Below are positions 8,625 to 16,731 of a stretch of 35,427 nucleotides of DNA, piece after piece. How positions within the stretch are numbered: the stretch's first letter is position 1; every line of letters starts with the position of its first letter. Location of the stretch: assembly GCA_964458275.1 (NCBI GenBank), contig CAYWIE010000023.1:1-35427 (forward strand), read 5' to 3'. Source of the DNA: HGM04593 sp964458275. GTDB taxonomy: Bacteria; Bacteroidota; Bacteroidia; Bacteroidales; Bacteroidaceae. The notes under the pieces are model-generated. The model was not told the DNA's origin. It was given only the letters and a program-made list of their open reading frames with translations, and did no database searches. A program made the position numbers and the translations under genes.

Positions 8625-9329
8625 ATGAAGAAGAATTATAGAATAGAAGCAGCCATTTTAGCGTTGAGCATTGTGCTCTTCGGGTTTATCATAAAGAACG
8701 CCATAGACCATTTTATAGACAAGGAGCGTGTGGTAAGCGTCAAGGGACTTGCCGAAAGGGACGTGAAAGCCGACCTTGTAGTGTGGCCGTTGGTCTACAA
8801 AGAGGCAGGCAACGACCCTGCCGCAATGTATGAGACACTTACACGCAAGAATGCCGCCATAGTGGAATTCCTTAAGTCAAAAGGCATTGCAGACAACGAG
8901 ATAAGCGTCTCGCCGCCGTCCGTCTACGACAAGCAGGGCGAGAGATATTCATCGGACAACAGCCCTTACCGCTACAAGGCTACAAGCGTCATTACCGTAA
9001 CATCGGACAAAGTGGATGCCGTGCGCGAAATGATGCTCGAACAAGCCGAATTGATGAAGCAAGGAATAGCCATCGTAGGCGACGAATACCAGTATCGCGT
9101 TACGTATGAGTTTACAGCCCTCAACGACATCAAGCCTGCAATGATTGAGGAGGCAACAAAGAATGCGCGCAGCGCTGCAGAAAAGTTCGCTAAAGATTCG
9201 GACAGCCGTTTGGGCAAGATACGCAATGCCAATCAGGGCACATTCTCCATAACCTCACGCGACGAGAACACTCCGTATATCAAGCATGTGAGGGTTGTTA
9301 CTACGGTTGTATATTATCTTGAAAACTGA
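8625..9329 (+). CDS. SIMPL-domain protein, membrane anchored
   Basis: This is a member of the SIMPL (YggE/BP26-like) family, periplasmic proteins whose molecular activity is poorly defined. I chose the ATG at 8625 (MKKNYRIEAAILALS...) rather than 8601 because it puts a single membrane anchor (about residues 8-30, ALSIVLFGFIIKNAI) at the normal position. The soluble domain runs from about residue 36 to 234. Family features include VVSVKGLAERDVKADLVVWPL near the start of the domain, a central Y-rich S/P turn (SSDNSPYRYKATS), and the closing VVTTVVYYLE strand. The stop codon at 9327-9329 is partly inside the arm of the shared terminator hairpin with the convergent M48 gene. Confidence 0.85.
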   Translation: MKKNYRIEAAILALSIVLFGFIIKNAIDHFIDKERVVSVKGLAERDVKADLVVWPLVYKEAGNDPAAMYETLTRKNAAIVEFLKSKGIADNEISVSPPSVYDKQGERYSSDNSPYRYKATSVITVTSDKVDAVREMMLEQAELMKQGIAIVGDEYQYRVTYEFTALNDIKPAMIEEATKNARSAAEKFAKDSDSRLGKIRNANQGTFSITSRDENTPYIKHVRVVTTVVYYLEN

Positions 9330-9378
9330 TTTGCTGAAAAAAGCACTGTCACTTGACAGTGCTTTTTTTCAGCAAATC
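9328..9378. terminator. bidirectional terminator containing both convergent stop codons
   Basis: The arms 9328-9350 and 9355-9378 pair over about 23 bp with one bulged T and a 4-base loop. Internal A6 and T7 tracts provide a U tract on either strand. The TGA of the SIMPL gene (9327-9329) falls at the left edge of the stem. The TGA of the M48 gene (minus strand, 9371-9369) falls inside the right arm. Confidence 0.85.
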
Positions 9379-10649
9379 GATTCAAGGCTCGGCACATAGT
9401 TCTGCTGGATAGATTCTGCAATGGCGTTGGCAATCTCTATTTCGCTGAATCCTACGCTGTCTCCGAACTGATAGATCAAATCAACCTCTTCCTTGTTGAT
9501 GAGTTTGTCGCACAGCACAATGTGTATTATATATTTTAGCATATCATCGCGCATGCCGGGGTTTATCTTCAGGATATTCTCTACCGAGTCGTTGAAAATC
9601 TGTCCCACATCCCCCTCTGCTGTCTCTTCAAGGAATTTGCGCGGGAATATCTTCAATCCGGCAAGCACTTCGATAATGTTGTTTACCTCGTCCTTGTTGA
9701 TATCCTTGTCGCAGCCGGAGACAATGAGTCCTGCCGAAGCAATGAAAAGCGCCACCTGTTCGTCCAGTTCGCTGTCTCCCACCTTCAGCAGTATGGATAT
9801 GAGTTCGTCCATTCCTTTGTTCAATGATTCCTCGTCGTCCGAGGTTGCAAAAAGATTGAGTGCCTGGATACGTATAGGATTCACCGGATGCGATGCGCGG
9901 CTGATGCCTTTGTCCTTGAGGAAATATTCCAGACGGCGGTTGTTGTCGGCAATGAGAGCCTCAATGCTTACATTCATCTTTTCGAGGTCGAGCCCCGATG
10001 CCATCTTGAAGAAAGCCGTCACGCACACTCCAAGGTTCTCGGTTGCTATATATCCGTATCTGTCAGCCACAAGTTCAGCCAACTGTTCGTGCAGCCTTAT
10101 CTTGTATTGCAAACTGACAGGAGGATTTGCGTTTGGCGGGAATACGAACTGTATGAGACGGGCAAGTGCAGTATCCTTGTTTATTATATGCCCAAGCTCG
10201 TGTCCTATCACAAACTTCAGTTCTTCGCGGTTCATGAGGTCGAACAAAGCAGAATTTATGTTTACGATGTGAGGCTCGCCCTCGTCAGCCGATGCTACCG
10301 AAAATGCGTTTACTGAGGAGTCGCCCGTGATGTAGAAGTCCACTTTCTCTTCGAACTTCAGTTTATCCTTAACCTCGTGGCAAAGGTCGTAAAAATCACT
10401 CAGCAGTTCCTTTTCCACCTTCAGACTGTGCCCCTCCATTATACTGCGCCAATAGGTGTCGTGGCTTGTAATCTTGGTCTTGCGCAACACCTCTTCGACA
10501 ACGCTTCCCTGGAGGGCATTGTATATCTGTTCTCCAAGTTCCCTTTCGAGTTCTATCACAGGATTGAAGTTGTTCTTGCTTCGGGCAATCTTATCTTCGT
10601 CAACAGGTTCGGTGAACCATTTCAACAGGCTTGACAATTTGTTTTTCAT
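9369..10649 (-). CDS. soluble M48-family zinc metallopeptidase with C-terminal TerB-like domain
   Basis: The zinc-binding HELGH motif is at residues 150-154 (KFVIGHELGHIINKD). The downstream glutamate ligand is in EQLAELVADRYG (E192, with D196), the standard M48 gluzincin arrangement. Most M48 proteases (HtpX, Ste24) are integral membrane proteins or lipoproteins. Here I see no signal peptide or membrane helix in 426 residues, so it should be cytoplasmic. The C-terminal portion (about 278-420) is all-helical, with two acidic DKDINKDEV / CDKLINKEEVDLI repeats, like TerB-type domains. The substrate is unknown. It is monocistronic, divergent from ribE, and its 3' end is shared with the terminator at 9328-9378. 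Confidence 0.85.
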   Translation of the reverse strand: MKNKLSSLLKWFTEPVDEDKIARSKNNFNPVIELERELGEQIYNALQGSVVEEVLRKTKITSHDTYWRSIMEGHSLKVEKELLSDFYDLCHEVKDKLKFEEKVDFYITGDSSVNAFSVASADEGEPHIVNINSALFDLMNREELKFVIGHELGHIINKDTALARLIQFVFPPNANPPVSLQYKIRLHEQLAELVADRYGYIATENLGVCVTAFFKMASGLDLEKMNVSIEALIADNNRRLEYFLKDKGISRASHPVNPIRIQALNLFATSDDEESLNKGMDELISILLKVGDSELDEQVALFIASAGLIVSGCDKDINKDEVNNIIEVLAGLKIFPRKFLEETAEGDVGQIFNDSVENILKINPGMRDDMLKYIIHIVLCDKLINKEEVDLIYQFGDSVGFSEIEIANAIAESIQQNYVPSLESIC

Positions 10650-10673
10650 AATAGATGATATAAGTGTTTGTTA

Positions 10674-10681
10674 CAAATGTA
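10674..10681 (-). promoter_or_regulatory. -7 element of the M48 peptidase promoter
   Basis: The minus strand reads TACATTTG, matching TAnnTTTG, 24 bases upstream of the start codon at 10649. The -33 region is not a clear match. It is one of two divergent promoters in the 128-base gap before ribE. Confidence 0.6.
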
Positions 10682-10745
10682 CATTATTTTTATAGAAAAC
10701 ACTCTTTTTTACATCCAAAAAGGAACTCTTTTGTCTGTTTTTTTG

Positions 10746-10753
10746 TAAGTTTG
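10746..10753 (+). promoter_or_regulatory. -7 element of the ribE promoter
   Basis: The plus strand reads TAAGTTTG, matching TAnnTTTG, 24 bases before the ribE ATG at 10778. The -33 box is weak. I see no FMN riboswitch (RFN element) in the gap, so ribE here does not look FMN-riboswitch controlled. Confidence 0.6.
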
Positions 10754-10777
10754 CATAAATTTTAAATTGCGATAACT

Positions 10778-11377
10778 ATGTTTTCCGGAATAGTAGAAGA
10801 ATTTGCCACCGTTACGGGGCTTGTGAAAGAACAGGAGAATCTGCATTTGACGCTCACCTGCTCGTTTGTAGGCGAACTGAAAATAGACCAGAGTGTGTCC
10901 CATAACGGGGTTTGCCTCACAGTAGTGAAGCTCACCGAAGACACATATACCGTTACAGCCATGAAGGAGACGCTCGAACGCTCAAATCTCGGACTGCTTA
11001 AGGTTGGCGACAAGGTAAATGTCGAGCGCAGCATGATGATGAACGGACGTCTCGACGGACACATCGTGCAGGGACATGTCGACGAGACAGCAGAATGTGT
11101 CGAGGTGCGCGACGCCGAAGGCAGCTGGTACTACACATTCCGTTACAAGAAAGACGATGTGATGGCAGCCAAAGGATACATGACAGTCGACAAAGGTTCG
11201 GTATGTGTCAACGGAGTGAGCCTTACGGTATGCAATCCCACAGAAGACTCGTTCACAGTAGCCATCATCCCCTACACCTATGAGAATACGAACTTCCATA
11301 CACTGACAACAGGTTCGGTAGTGAACATAGAGTTCGACATCATAGGAAAGTATATTGCACAAATGCTCAAACGCTGA
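10778..11377 (+). CDS. ribE: riboflavin synthase, alpha subunit
   Basis: This enzyme dismutates two 6,7-dimethyl-8-ribityllumazines to riboflavin plus the pyrimidinedione. The start MFSGIVEE is the invariant N-terminus of the family. The 199 residues contain the two homologous lumazine-binding barrels: about 1-95, with VSHNGVCLTV, and about 96-190, with DGHIVQGHVD and VSVNGVSLTV-type VCVNGVSLTVCN. It is followed after 8 bases by an FMN-type nitroreductase, so production and use of flavin are adjacent. Other rib genes are not in the window. Confidence 0.96.
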   Translation: MFSGIVEEFATVTGLVKEQENLHLTLTCSFVGELKIDQSVSHNGVCLTVVKLTEDTYTVTAMKETLERSNLGLLKVGDKVNVERSMMMNGRLDGHIVQGHVDETAECVEVRDAEGSWYYTFRYKKDDVMAAKGYMTVDKGSVCVNGVSLTVCNPTEDSFTVAIIPYTYENTNFHTLTTGSVVNIEFDIIGKYIAQMLKR

Positions 11378-11385
11378 TTGCAGCC

Positions 11386-11928
11386 ATGAACGGTTTTCTT
11401 GAACTTGTCAATGCCCGTCAAAGCGACCGTGCATACGAACCCGGACGGAAGATAGAACGCGAAGTGCTCGAACGCATCATCGAGGCAGCACGCCTGGCAC
11501 CATCGGCATGCAACGGACAGCCATGGCATTTTACGGTGATAACAGAAGAGACGCTCCTGAAAGAAGTTGCGGCAGCAACAGCAAGCTTAGGCATGAACAA
11601 ATTTGCAAAAGACGCTTCGGCGCTTGTGCTGATAACCCATGAGTCCACTAATATAACCTCTCGTCTGGGCTGCGGCATCAAGGACAAGGACTTCCCGATG
11701 ATGGATTTGGGAATAGCGTCGGCATACATGACATTGGCGGCAGAGTATGAGGGTATAGGCTCATGCATACTCGGCTGGTTTGACGAAAAGAAGATAAAGG
11801 AACTCACAGGAATCCCCAAGAACAAGCGCCTGATGCTCATCGTAACGCTCGGTTACGCGGCAAAGCCCAAGCGCAAGAAAGTACGCAAGGAATGGAATAA
11901 AGTTGTCTCCTTTGAACGCTACAAATAA
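11386..11928 (+). CDS. nitroreductase-family FMN oxidoreductase
   Basis: This is a short (180-residue) member of the nitroreductase superfamily, FMN-dependent NAD(P)H oxidoreductases that act as homodimers. The N-terminal FMN-phosphate motif is visible as NARQSDRAYEPGR, followed by APSACNGQPWHFTVI, the typical sequence of the family. The later GIGSCILGWF (flavin ring contact region) and the IVTLGYAAKPKRKK tail are also typical. Substrate cannot be assigned. It is 8 bases downstream of ribE and 19 bases upstream of the GH2 gene, so the three are probably cotranscribed, though the GH2 gene has no obvious functional link to flavin. Confidence 0.9.
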   Translation: MNGFLELVNARQSDRAYEPGRKIEREVLERIIEAARLAPSACNGQPWHFTVITEETLLKEVAAATASLGMNKFAKDASALVLITHESTNITSRLGCGIKDKDFPMMDLGIASAYMTLAAEYEGIGSCILGWFDEKKIKELTGIPKNKRLMLIVTLGYAAKPKRKKVRKEWNKVVSFERYK

Positions 11929-11947
11929 GAAATACAAGTAATATATT

Positions 11948-14900
11948 ATGAAAAAACAATTCATTTTGTGTCTTACACTGCTTCTGATTGCAGTGTTTGC
12001 CGGCAATTCAACAATTTCGGCTCAAAGCACTTCCGAAGTATCGGGCTTTTCCGTCGCGCCTATAATCCCTGTTGCAAAGGATGGCAAGACAGAATGGAAA
12101 TACACGACCGATTCTCCCGCATCCACATGGATGAACAGTGATTTTGACGATTCGTCGTGGCAGACAGGCCAAGGCTCGTTTACAAACAGCGGCACCTACA
12201 AAGGTACAACATGGAACACATCAGACATTTGGCTGCGCAAGTCGTTTACCCTTGAGGGATATACGGAGCAAATCGTTGACAGTCTCTTCCTCATGGTATG
12301 CCACGACTACGACTGCCAGATATACATCAACGGTGTGCTTGCAGTAGATAACGGCGGCTATGTATCAGGCTACAAGAACTTTGCAATCTCAGACGATGCG
12401 AAGAACGCCTTGTCCTTTGACGGAAACAACCTGATAGCCGTACACTGTTACAACGACGGTGCTCCCCAGACAATTGATGTAGGTCTCTACCGACACACAT
12501 TCACCACATTCAAAACCTTTATGAGCACAGCCGATGTCGCTCCCACCACATGGAAGTATGCAACAGAGGCTCCCGATTCGCTCACATGGATGACCTCTTC
12601 GTTTGACGACTCAGCTTGGAGCGAGGGTGCAGGCGGATTCGGAAAGACACGTACAACGCATCCTATAAACACCCAATGGACCACAAACGATATTTGGCTC
12701 AGAAAAAAGGTGAATTTCGAAGGCGTTACAAAATCAGACCTCAAAACACTATCGTTGAAGGTAATCCGCGACGGAGTGTGCCAAATATATTTCAATGGCG
12801 TATTGGCAGCTTCGCTCGAAAAGAATGGCATCAAGACCGAAGATGTGGTGGTTTCACAGGAAGCGCTGGATGCCATTTCGTCCGAAGGAGAGACAACAAT
12901 AGCAGTACATTGCTACCGCACAAACTCGCTCAAGTACTTTGATGCAACCCTTTCTTGTCAAATCTCAGGAAAGATGGGCAAAATAGAGTGGCAGATGCAG
13001 AAGGCTCCCTTGATGAGCGTCTTTGCCGATGATGTGGATGTAAACAACGTATGGAGCGAATATCCCCGTCCCCAGATGGCACGTAAAGAGTGGCAGAGCC
13101 TTAACGGCATTTGGGACTTCCAGCCTCTCTTTGCCGACCGCGACGGCAAGCCTGAGGATGCCTACAGCATGGAGATTCTCGTGCCTTTCCCCGTGGAGTC
13201 GGCACTTTCGGGTATCATGAAGAGCTACGACCGCTTTGCATACCGCCGATACTTCACAGTTCCCGAAGAGTGGGAGGGCAAGAACCTGCTCATCCACTTC
13301 GAGGCAGTAGACTACGAATGTGAACTTTTCATCAACGGACAGAGCGTCGGCACTCATGAGGGCGGTTACGACCCATTCTCGTTCGATGTAACGAAATATC
13401 TTACAGACGAAGGCGAACAGATGCTTGAGCTAAAGGTCTATGACCCCACAGACAAAGGCGGCCAGCCTCGCGGCAAGCAGACACTCAGCCCCGGCGGCAT
13501 CATGTACACATCAACATCGGGTATCTGGCAGAGCGTATGGATGGAGCCTGTGGAGGACATCCGTATAGAAAGATATACAGTAGTTCCCAATGTAGATGAA
13601 AGCACTGTTGCCGTAAACGTAAAGGTCGAAGGCGACAGCGAAGCCGAAGTGCTTCTCACAGTCAAGGATGGCGATGCAGTCGTATCAACAGTTGCCACAG
13701 TTCAGGGCAAGGAGACAACAGTGCCGGTTCCCGATGCAAAATTGTGGTCTCCCGACTCTCCTTTCCTCTACGACATAGACATTGAGGTTATCTGCGACGG
13801 CGACACACTCGACCGCGTGAAGGGATATTTCGGAATGAGAAAGATTTCTCTTGGCAAGGATGACGGCTACACAAGAATATACCTCAACAACAAGCCCATA
13901 TTCAACATCGGCCCCCTCGATCAAGGCTTCTGGCCCGACGGCATCTACACAGCGCCCACCGACGCGGCAATGCTCTACGATATTCAGGCGACCAAGCAGA
14001 TGGGCTTCAACATGATTCGCAAGCACATCAAGATTGAACCCCGCCGCTGGTACTACCATTGCGACAGACTGGGTATGCTTGTATGGCAGGATATGCCCTC
14101 AGGAAACTCATACGGAGGTGTAGGACTCGACCAGCCTCAGTTCAAGAAGGAGATGACAATGATGATAGAGGAATTGTACAATTCTCCCAGTATTATCATG
14201 TGGATTATCTTCAACGAGAGCCAGGGACGCCACAATGTCGAAGGACTTGTAAAATATGTGAAATCGCTCGACTCCTCACGTCTTGTGAACCAGGACAGCC
14301 AGTATGGAGTACACTCGACATACGTGGGTGATGTATGGGACATACACCAGTACCCGAACCCCGCTTGTGTCATCTGCCCCAATAAGGAACTGGCAACCGT
14401 GTGCGGCGAGTATGGCGGTCTCAAATACAAGGAATCGGGTCATGTGTGGGGCTCAGGCGACTGGGGCTATGCAACCATGGGCAGCAGAAAGGAACTTATC
14501 GACACTTATGAGAAATACATATCAGACCTTGTGAGATTCCGCGACTGCTTCGGCATGTGCGGTGGTGTATACACACAGATTACCGACGTGGAGATTGAGA
14601 TTAACGGTCTCATCACATACGACAGAGCAATAGTGAAGGTGGATTTCGAGAAAATGGCAGAAATAAACAACCGCCTGGTTAAAGGTTTCCTCAAGAAAGA
14701 CACAATCATTGCAACAGCAGCCGAAGGCGGCGAGAAGTGGAAGATGACAACTTCAACGCCTGCCGACAACTGGTATGCAACGGACTTCGACGACAGCTCA
14801 TGGAGCGAAAAGAAGTCGGGCTTCGGCAAAGCCGGCACTCCCAATTCAAAGATAGGTTCCCAGTGGACAACCTCAGACATTTGGATTCGCAAGAATTTCC

Positions 14901-15418
14901 GTCTCGACGGCATGGACAGAGAACTTGCCGACAGCCTTGTGATGCTCCTGAACCACGACGAGGATTGCGAAATATACATCAACGGCGTGAAACTCGCATC
15001 GTTTGAAGGTTACAAGAACGGTTATATCTTAGTCGACTTCACAGCAGCAGTGAAGAATGTATTGAAATATGACGAAGAGAACGTAATTGCCGTACATTGC
15101 CATCAGACAACCGGAGGCCAATATATCGATGTAGGCATATATCTTCTTTCGCAGGACGGTCTTGCCACCTCTGTAAAGAATGTGGTTGCCGACGGCACTC
15201 CTAAGGTCAGGATCGACAAGGAGGCAAAGAAGGTTGCTATTGCAGGCGGAGGCTTCGGCGAGAACACCCGCATGGATATCATTTCAGCAGCAGGCTCTGT
15301 GTTGAGCAGTGCAGTTATAGGAAATGCAGCCGCAGACCTCTCGGCACTTCCCGCAGGGATGTACATGTTCCGCTTCATTGACGGCACGAAAAGATACACC
15401 TGCAAGATACTTCTCTAA
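11948..15418 (+). CDS. secreted GH2-family glycosidase with three galactose-binding-like repeats and a sorting tail
   Basis: The 1156-residue protein has a signal peptide (1-25, MKKQFILCLTLLLIAVFAGN...). Two related galactose-binding-like modules at about 46-190 and 200-340 are followed by the GH2 sugar-binding domain (about 365-535, RKEWQSLNGIWDF), the immunoglobulin-like domain (540-635) and the TIM barrel (640-915). The acid/base is in IIFNES (N756-E757) and the probable nucleophile is E821 in CGEYGG. A third copy of the first module follows at 928-1068, then a type IX-like C-terminal tail at 1085-1156 (LSALPAGMYMFRFIDG). The three copies share W..T...DD.SW, SDIWIRK and INGV. Family activity could be beta-galactosidase, mannosidase or glucuronidase; the sequence does not decide. 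It acts at the surface or outside the cell. Confidence 0.88.
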   Translation: MKKQFILCLTLLLIAVFAGNSTISAQSTSEVSGFSVAPIIPVAKDGKTEWKYTTDSPASTWMNSDFDDSSWQTGQGSFTNSGTYKGTTWNTSDIWLRKSFTLEGYTEQIVDSLFLMVCHDYDCQIYINGVLAVDNGGYVSGYKNFAISDDAKNALSFDGNNLIAVHCYNDGAPQTIDVGLYRHTFTTFKTFMSTADVAPTTWKYATEAPDSLTWMTSSFDDSAWSEGAGGFGKTRTTHPINTQWTTNDIWLRKKVNFEGVTKSDLKTLSLKVIRDGVCQIYFNGVLAASLEKNGIKTEDVVVSQEALDAISSEGETTIAVHCYRTNSLKYFDATLSCQISGKMGKIEWQMQKAPLMSVFADDVDVNNVWSEYPRPQMARKEWQSLNGIWDFQPLFADRDGKPEDAYSMEILVPFPVESALSGIMKSYDRFAYRRYFTVPEEWEGKNLLIHFEAVDYECELFINGQSVGTHEGGYDPFSFDVTKYLTDEGEQMLELKVYDPTDKGGQPRGKQTLSPGGIMYTSTSGIWQSVWMEPVEDIRIERYTVVPNVDESTVAVNVKVEGDSEAEVLLTVKDGDAVVSTVATVQGKETTVPVPDAKLWSPDSPFLYDIDIEVICDGDTLDRVKGYFGMRKISLGKDDGYTRIYLNNKPIFNIGPLDQGFWPDGIYTAPTDAAMLYDIQATKQMGFNMIRKHIKIEPRRWYYHCDRLGMLVWQDMPSGNSYGGVGLDQPQFKKEMTMMIEELYNSPSIIMWIIFNESQGRHNVEGLVKYVKSLDSSRLVNQDSQYGVHSTYVGDVWDIHQYPNPACVICPNKELATVCGEYGGLKYKESGHVWGSGDWGYATMGSRKELIDTYEKYISDLVRFRDCFGMCGGVYTQITDVEIEINGLITYDRAIVKVDFEKMAEINNRLVKGFLKKDTIIATAAEGGEKWKMTTSTPADNWYATDFDDSSWSEKKSGFGKAGTPNSKIGSQWTTSDIWIRKNFRLDGMDRELADSLVMLLNHDEDCEIYINGVKLASFEGYKNGYILVDFTAAVKNVLKYDEENVIAVHCHQTTGGQYIDVGIYLLSQDGLATSVKNVVADGTPKVRIDKEAKKVAIAGGGFGENTRMDIISAAGSVLSSAVIGNAAADLSALPAGMYMFRFIDGTKRYTCKILL

Positions 15419-15435
15419 GAGCAGAATCCTTTAAT

Positions 15436-15480
15436 TTAAATGGAGATGAGAAAATTAAACATTTTCTCATCTCCATTTAA
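15436..15480. terminator. 20-bp stem bidirectional terminator
   Basis: Arms 15436-15455 and 15461-15480 are perfectly complementary with a 5-base loop. A/T-rich ends supply a U tract in both directions. It lies between the GH2 gene (+) and thiN (-), which converge. Confidence 0.85.
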
Positions 15481-15513
15481 GTTTGTTTTCAGACATTCGG
15501 CAGAGACAGCCAA

Positions 15514-16140
15514 TCAATAATTGAAAAACAGAAGATATTCCCCTTCTGCCCGAATGGTAACGCTTTCACCGGTACACTCGTTGAGAGTCCCCTGCCACCA
15601 GTTTGTAAAGTCATATATAGGATATAGCAGCCCTTCGGCACGCAGCGATTTTGCTGTAATGCTGAAGATGGAAAGCTGCTGTCCCTTGCGGCATTTGTGG
15701 GTGGTTGTACCATTGCACGGGACAAACACTCCATAGTCGGTGAACGAGCAGACTGATGCTCCGGCGCGGGCATACTCCACAAGCAAGCTGACGTTGCCTA
15801 TCGTATGGTCCTCGCGCCTGCCGGTTGCGCCTACGATGGCTATCCGGCGTTTGCCCTGTGCCATCAGGAAACGTACGGCTTTTGTCTGATCGTTGCTCTC
15901 CTGCTCGTTGACAATGTGCAGTATCGAAGCAAATTTTTCGCGATTGGCTGCACTGATGGAATCGCCGTCGCCAACAATTGCATCGGGTGTGTATCCCAAG
16001 GAGATGTAACGGTCGGCAGCACCATCGCAACAGACCACATAATCTGCCTCCTGCACCACCCTAAGCGGTATGTCGGTCGTGGGATAATCGCCTCCTGCAA
16101 TTACCACCGCATCGAATCTCTCTATTGCTCTACTGCTCAT
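15514..16140 (-). CDS. thiN: thiamine pyrophosphokinase
   Basis: This enzyme transfers pyrophosphate from ATP to thiamine, making ThDP directly from salvaged vitamin. The 208 residues are normal for the bacterial enzyme. The catalytic domain shows VIAGGDYP, CCDGAAD and the acidic signature DAIVGDGDSIS. NDQTKAVRFL and VGATGRREDHTIGN follow and complete the active site. The C-terminal beta domain (about 135-208) would bind thiamine. Its start overlaps pnuT by 11 bases, so translation is probably coupled. It is the last gene of the TPP-riboswitch operon. Confidence 0.93.
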   Translation of the reverse strand: MSSRAIERFDAVVIAGGDYPTTDIPLRVVQEADYVVCCDGAADRYISLGYTPDAIVGDGDSISAANREKFASILHIVNEQESNDQTKAVRFLMAQGKRRIAIVGATGRREDHTIGNVSLLVEYARAGASVCSFTDYGVFVPCNGTTTHKCRKGQQLSIFSITAKSLRAEGLLYPIYDFTNWWQGTLNECTGESVTIRAEGEYLLFFNY

Positions 16141-16720
16141 ATTGCATCATTCTTTTCCATTTGGCATATCCAAAGATAACGATTATTGCGTAAACTGCAT
16201 AAAGCGCAGCCGTCAAATAGAGTTCCTTGTAGATATATAGTGCCGAACTTGCGACATCGACGATGCACCACACCCACCACTGCTCTATGTACTTGCGTGC
16301 AAGCATCCACATTCCTACAATGCTCAACGCTGTGGTAAACGAGTCGGCTATGGGCACGGTGCTGTCGGTGTAGCTTATCAGTATCCAATATATGAACAGT
16401 TGGGCTGCAATGTACATGGCTATAATCTTGTACCACGACTGCTTAGGGGTGCGACTGATGGGCAGTTCTCCGCTTTGCTGCTCCTTTCCACACTTTTTAC
16501 CGGACAAACGGAAGCCTGTTTTCCATGCAACCCACCCGTAAAGGGCTATCAGCAGATAGTAGATGTTTATGCCAAAGTCGGCATACAGTCCTGCATCGTA
16601 GTAGATGAATATGTATATTGCCGGCATAATGATGCCTGCTATCCACAGATAGATGCTGGCGCGGTATTCAAGCCACAGGTAGATGATTCCTACCACTGTT
16701 CCCAAAAGTTCAAGTATCAT
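16130..16720 (-). CDS. pnuT: PnuC-family inner-membrane thiamine transporter (PnuT)
   Basis: This 196-residue integral membrane protein has about seven hydrophobic segments and the family's aromatic patterns (LWLEYRASIYLW, YYLLIALYGWVAW, YAVYAIIVIFGYAKWK). PnuC proteins facilitate diffusion of vitamins that are then trapped by phosphorylation. The genes on either side, an outer-membrane receptor under a TPP riboswitch and thiamine pyrophosphokinase, identify thiamine rather than nicotinamide riboside as the likely substrate. It begins 11 bases after the receptor gene and overlaps thiN by 11. The assignment to thiamine is from context and known Bacteroidota operons, not from a residue I can read. 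Confidence 0.9.
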   Translation of the reverse strand: MILELLGTVVGIIYLWLEYRASIYLWIAGIIMPAIYIFIYYDAGLYADFGINIYYLLIALYGWVAWKTGFRLSGKKCGKEQQSGELPISRTPKQSWYKIIAMYIAAQLFIYWILISYTDSTVPIADSFTTALSIVGMWMLARKYIEQWWVWCIVDVASSALYIYKELYLTAALYAVYAIIVIFGYAKWKRMMQYEQ

Positions 16721-16731
16721 AGAGGGGTTGT

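Noticed and set aside
9493..10272. 259-codon open frame on the plus strand inside the M48 peptidase gene
   Set aside because: Antisense shadow; Ser-rich translation without a signal, domain or promoter.
10650..10777. Possible FMN riboswitch in front of ribE
   Set aside because: None of the conserved RFN-element segments is visible in the 128-base gap.
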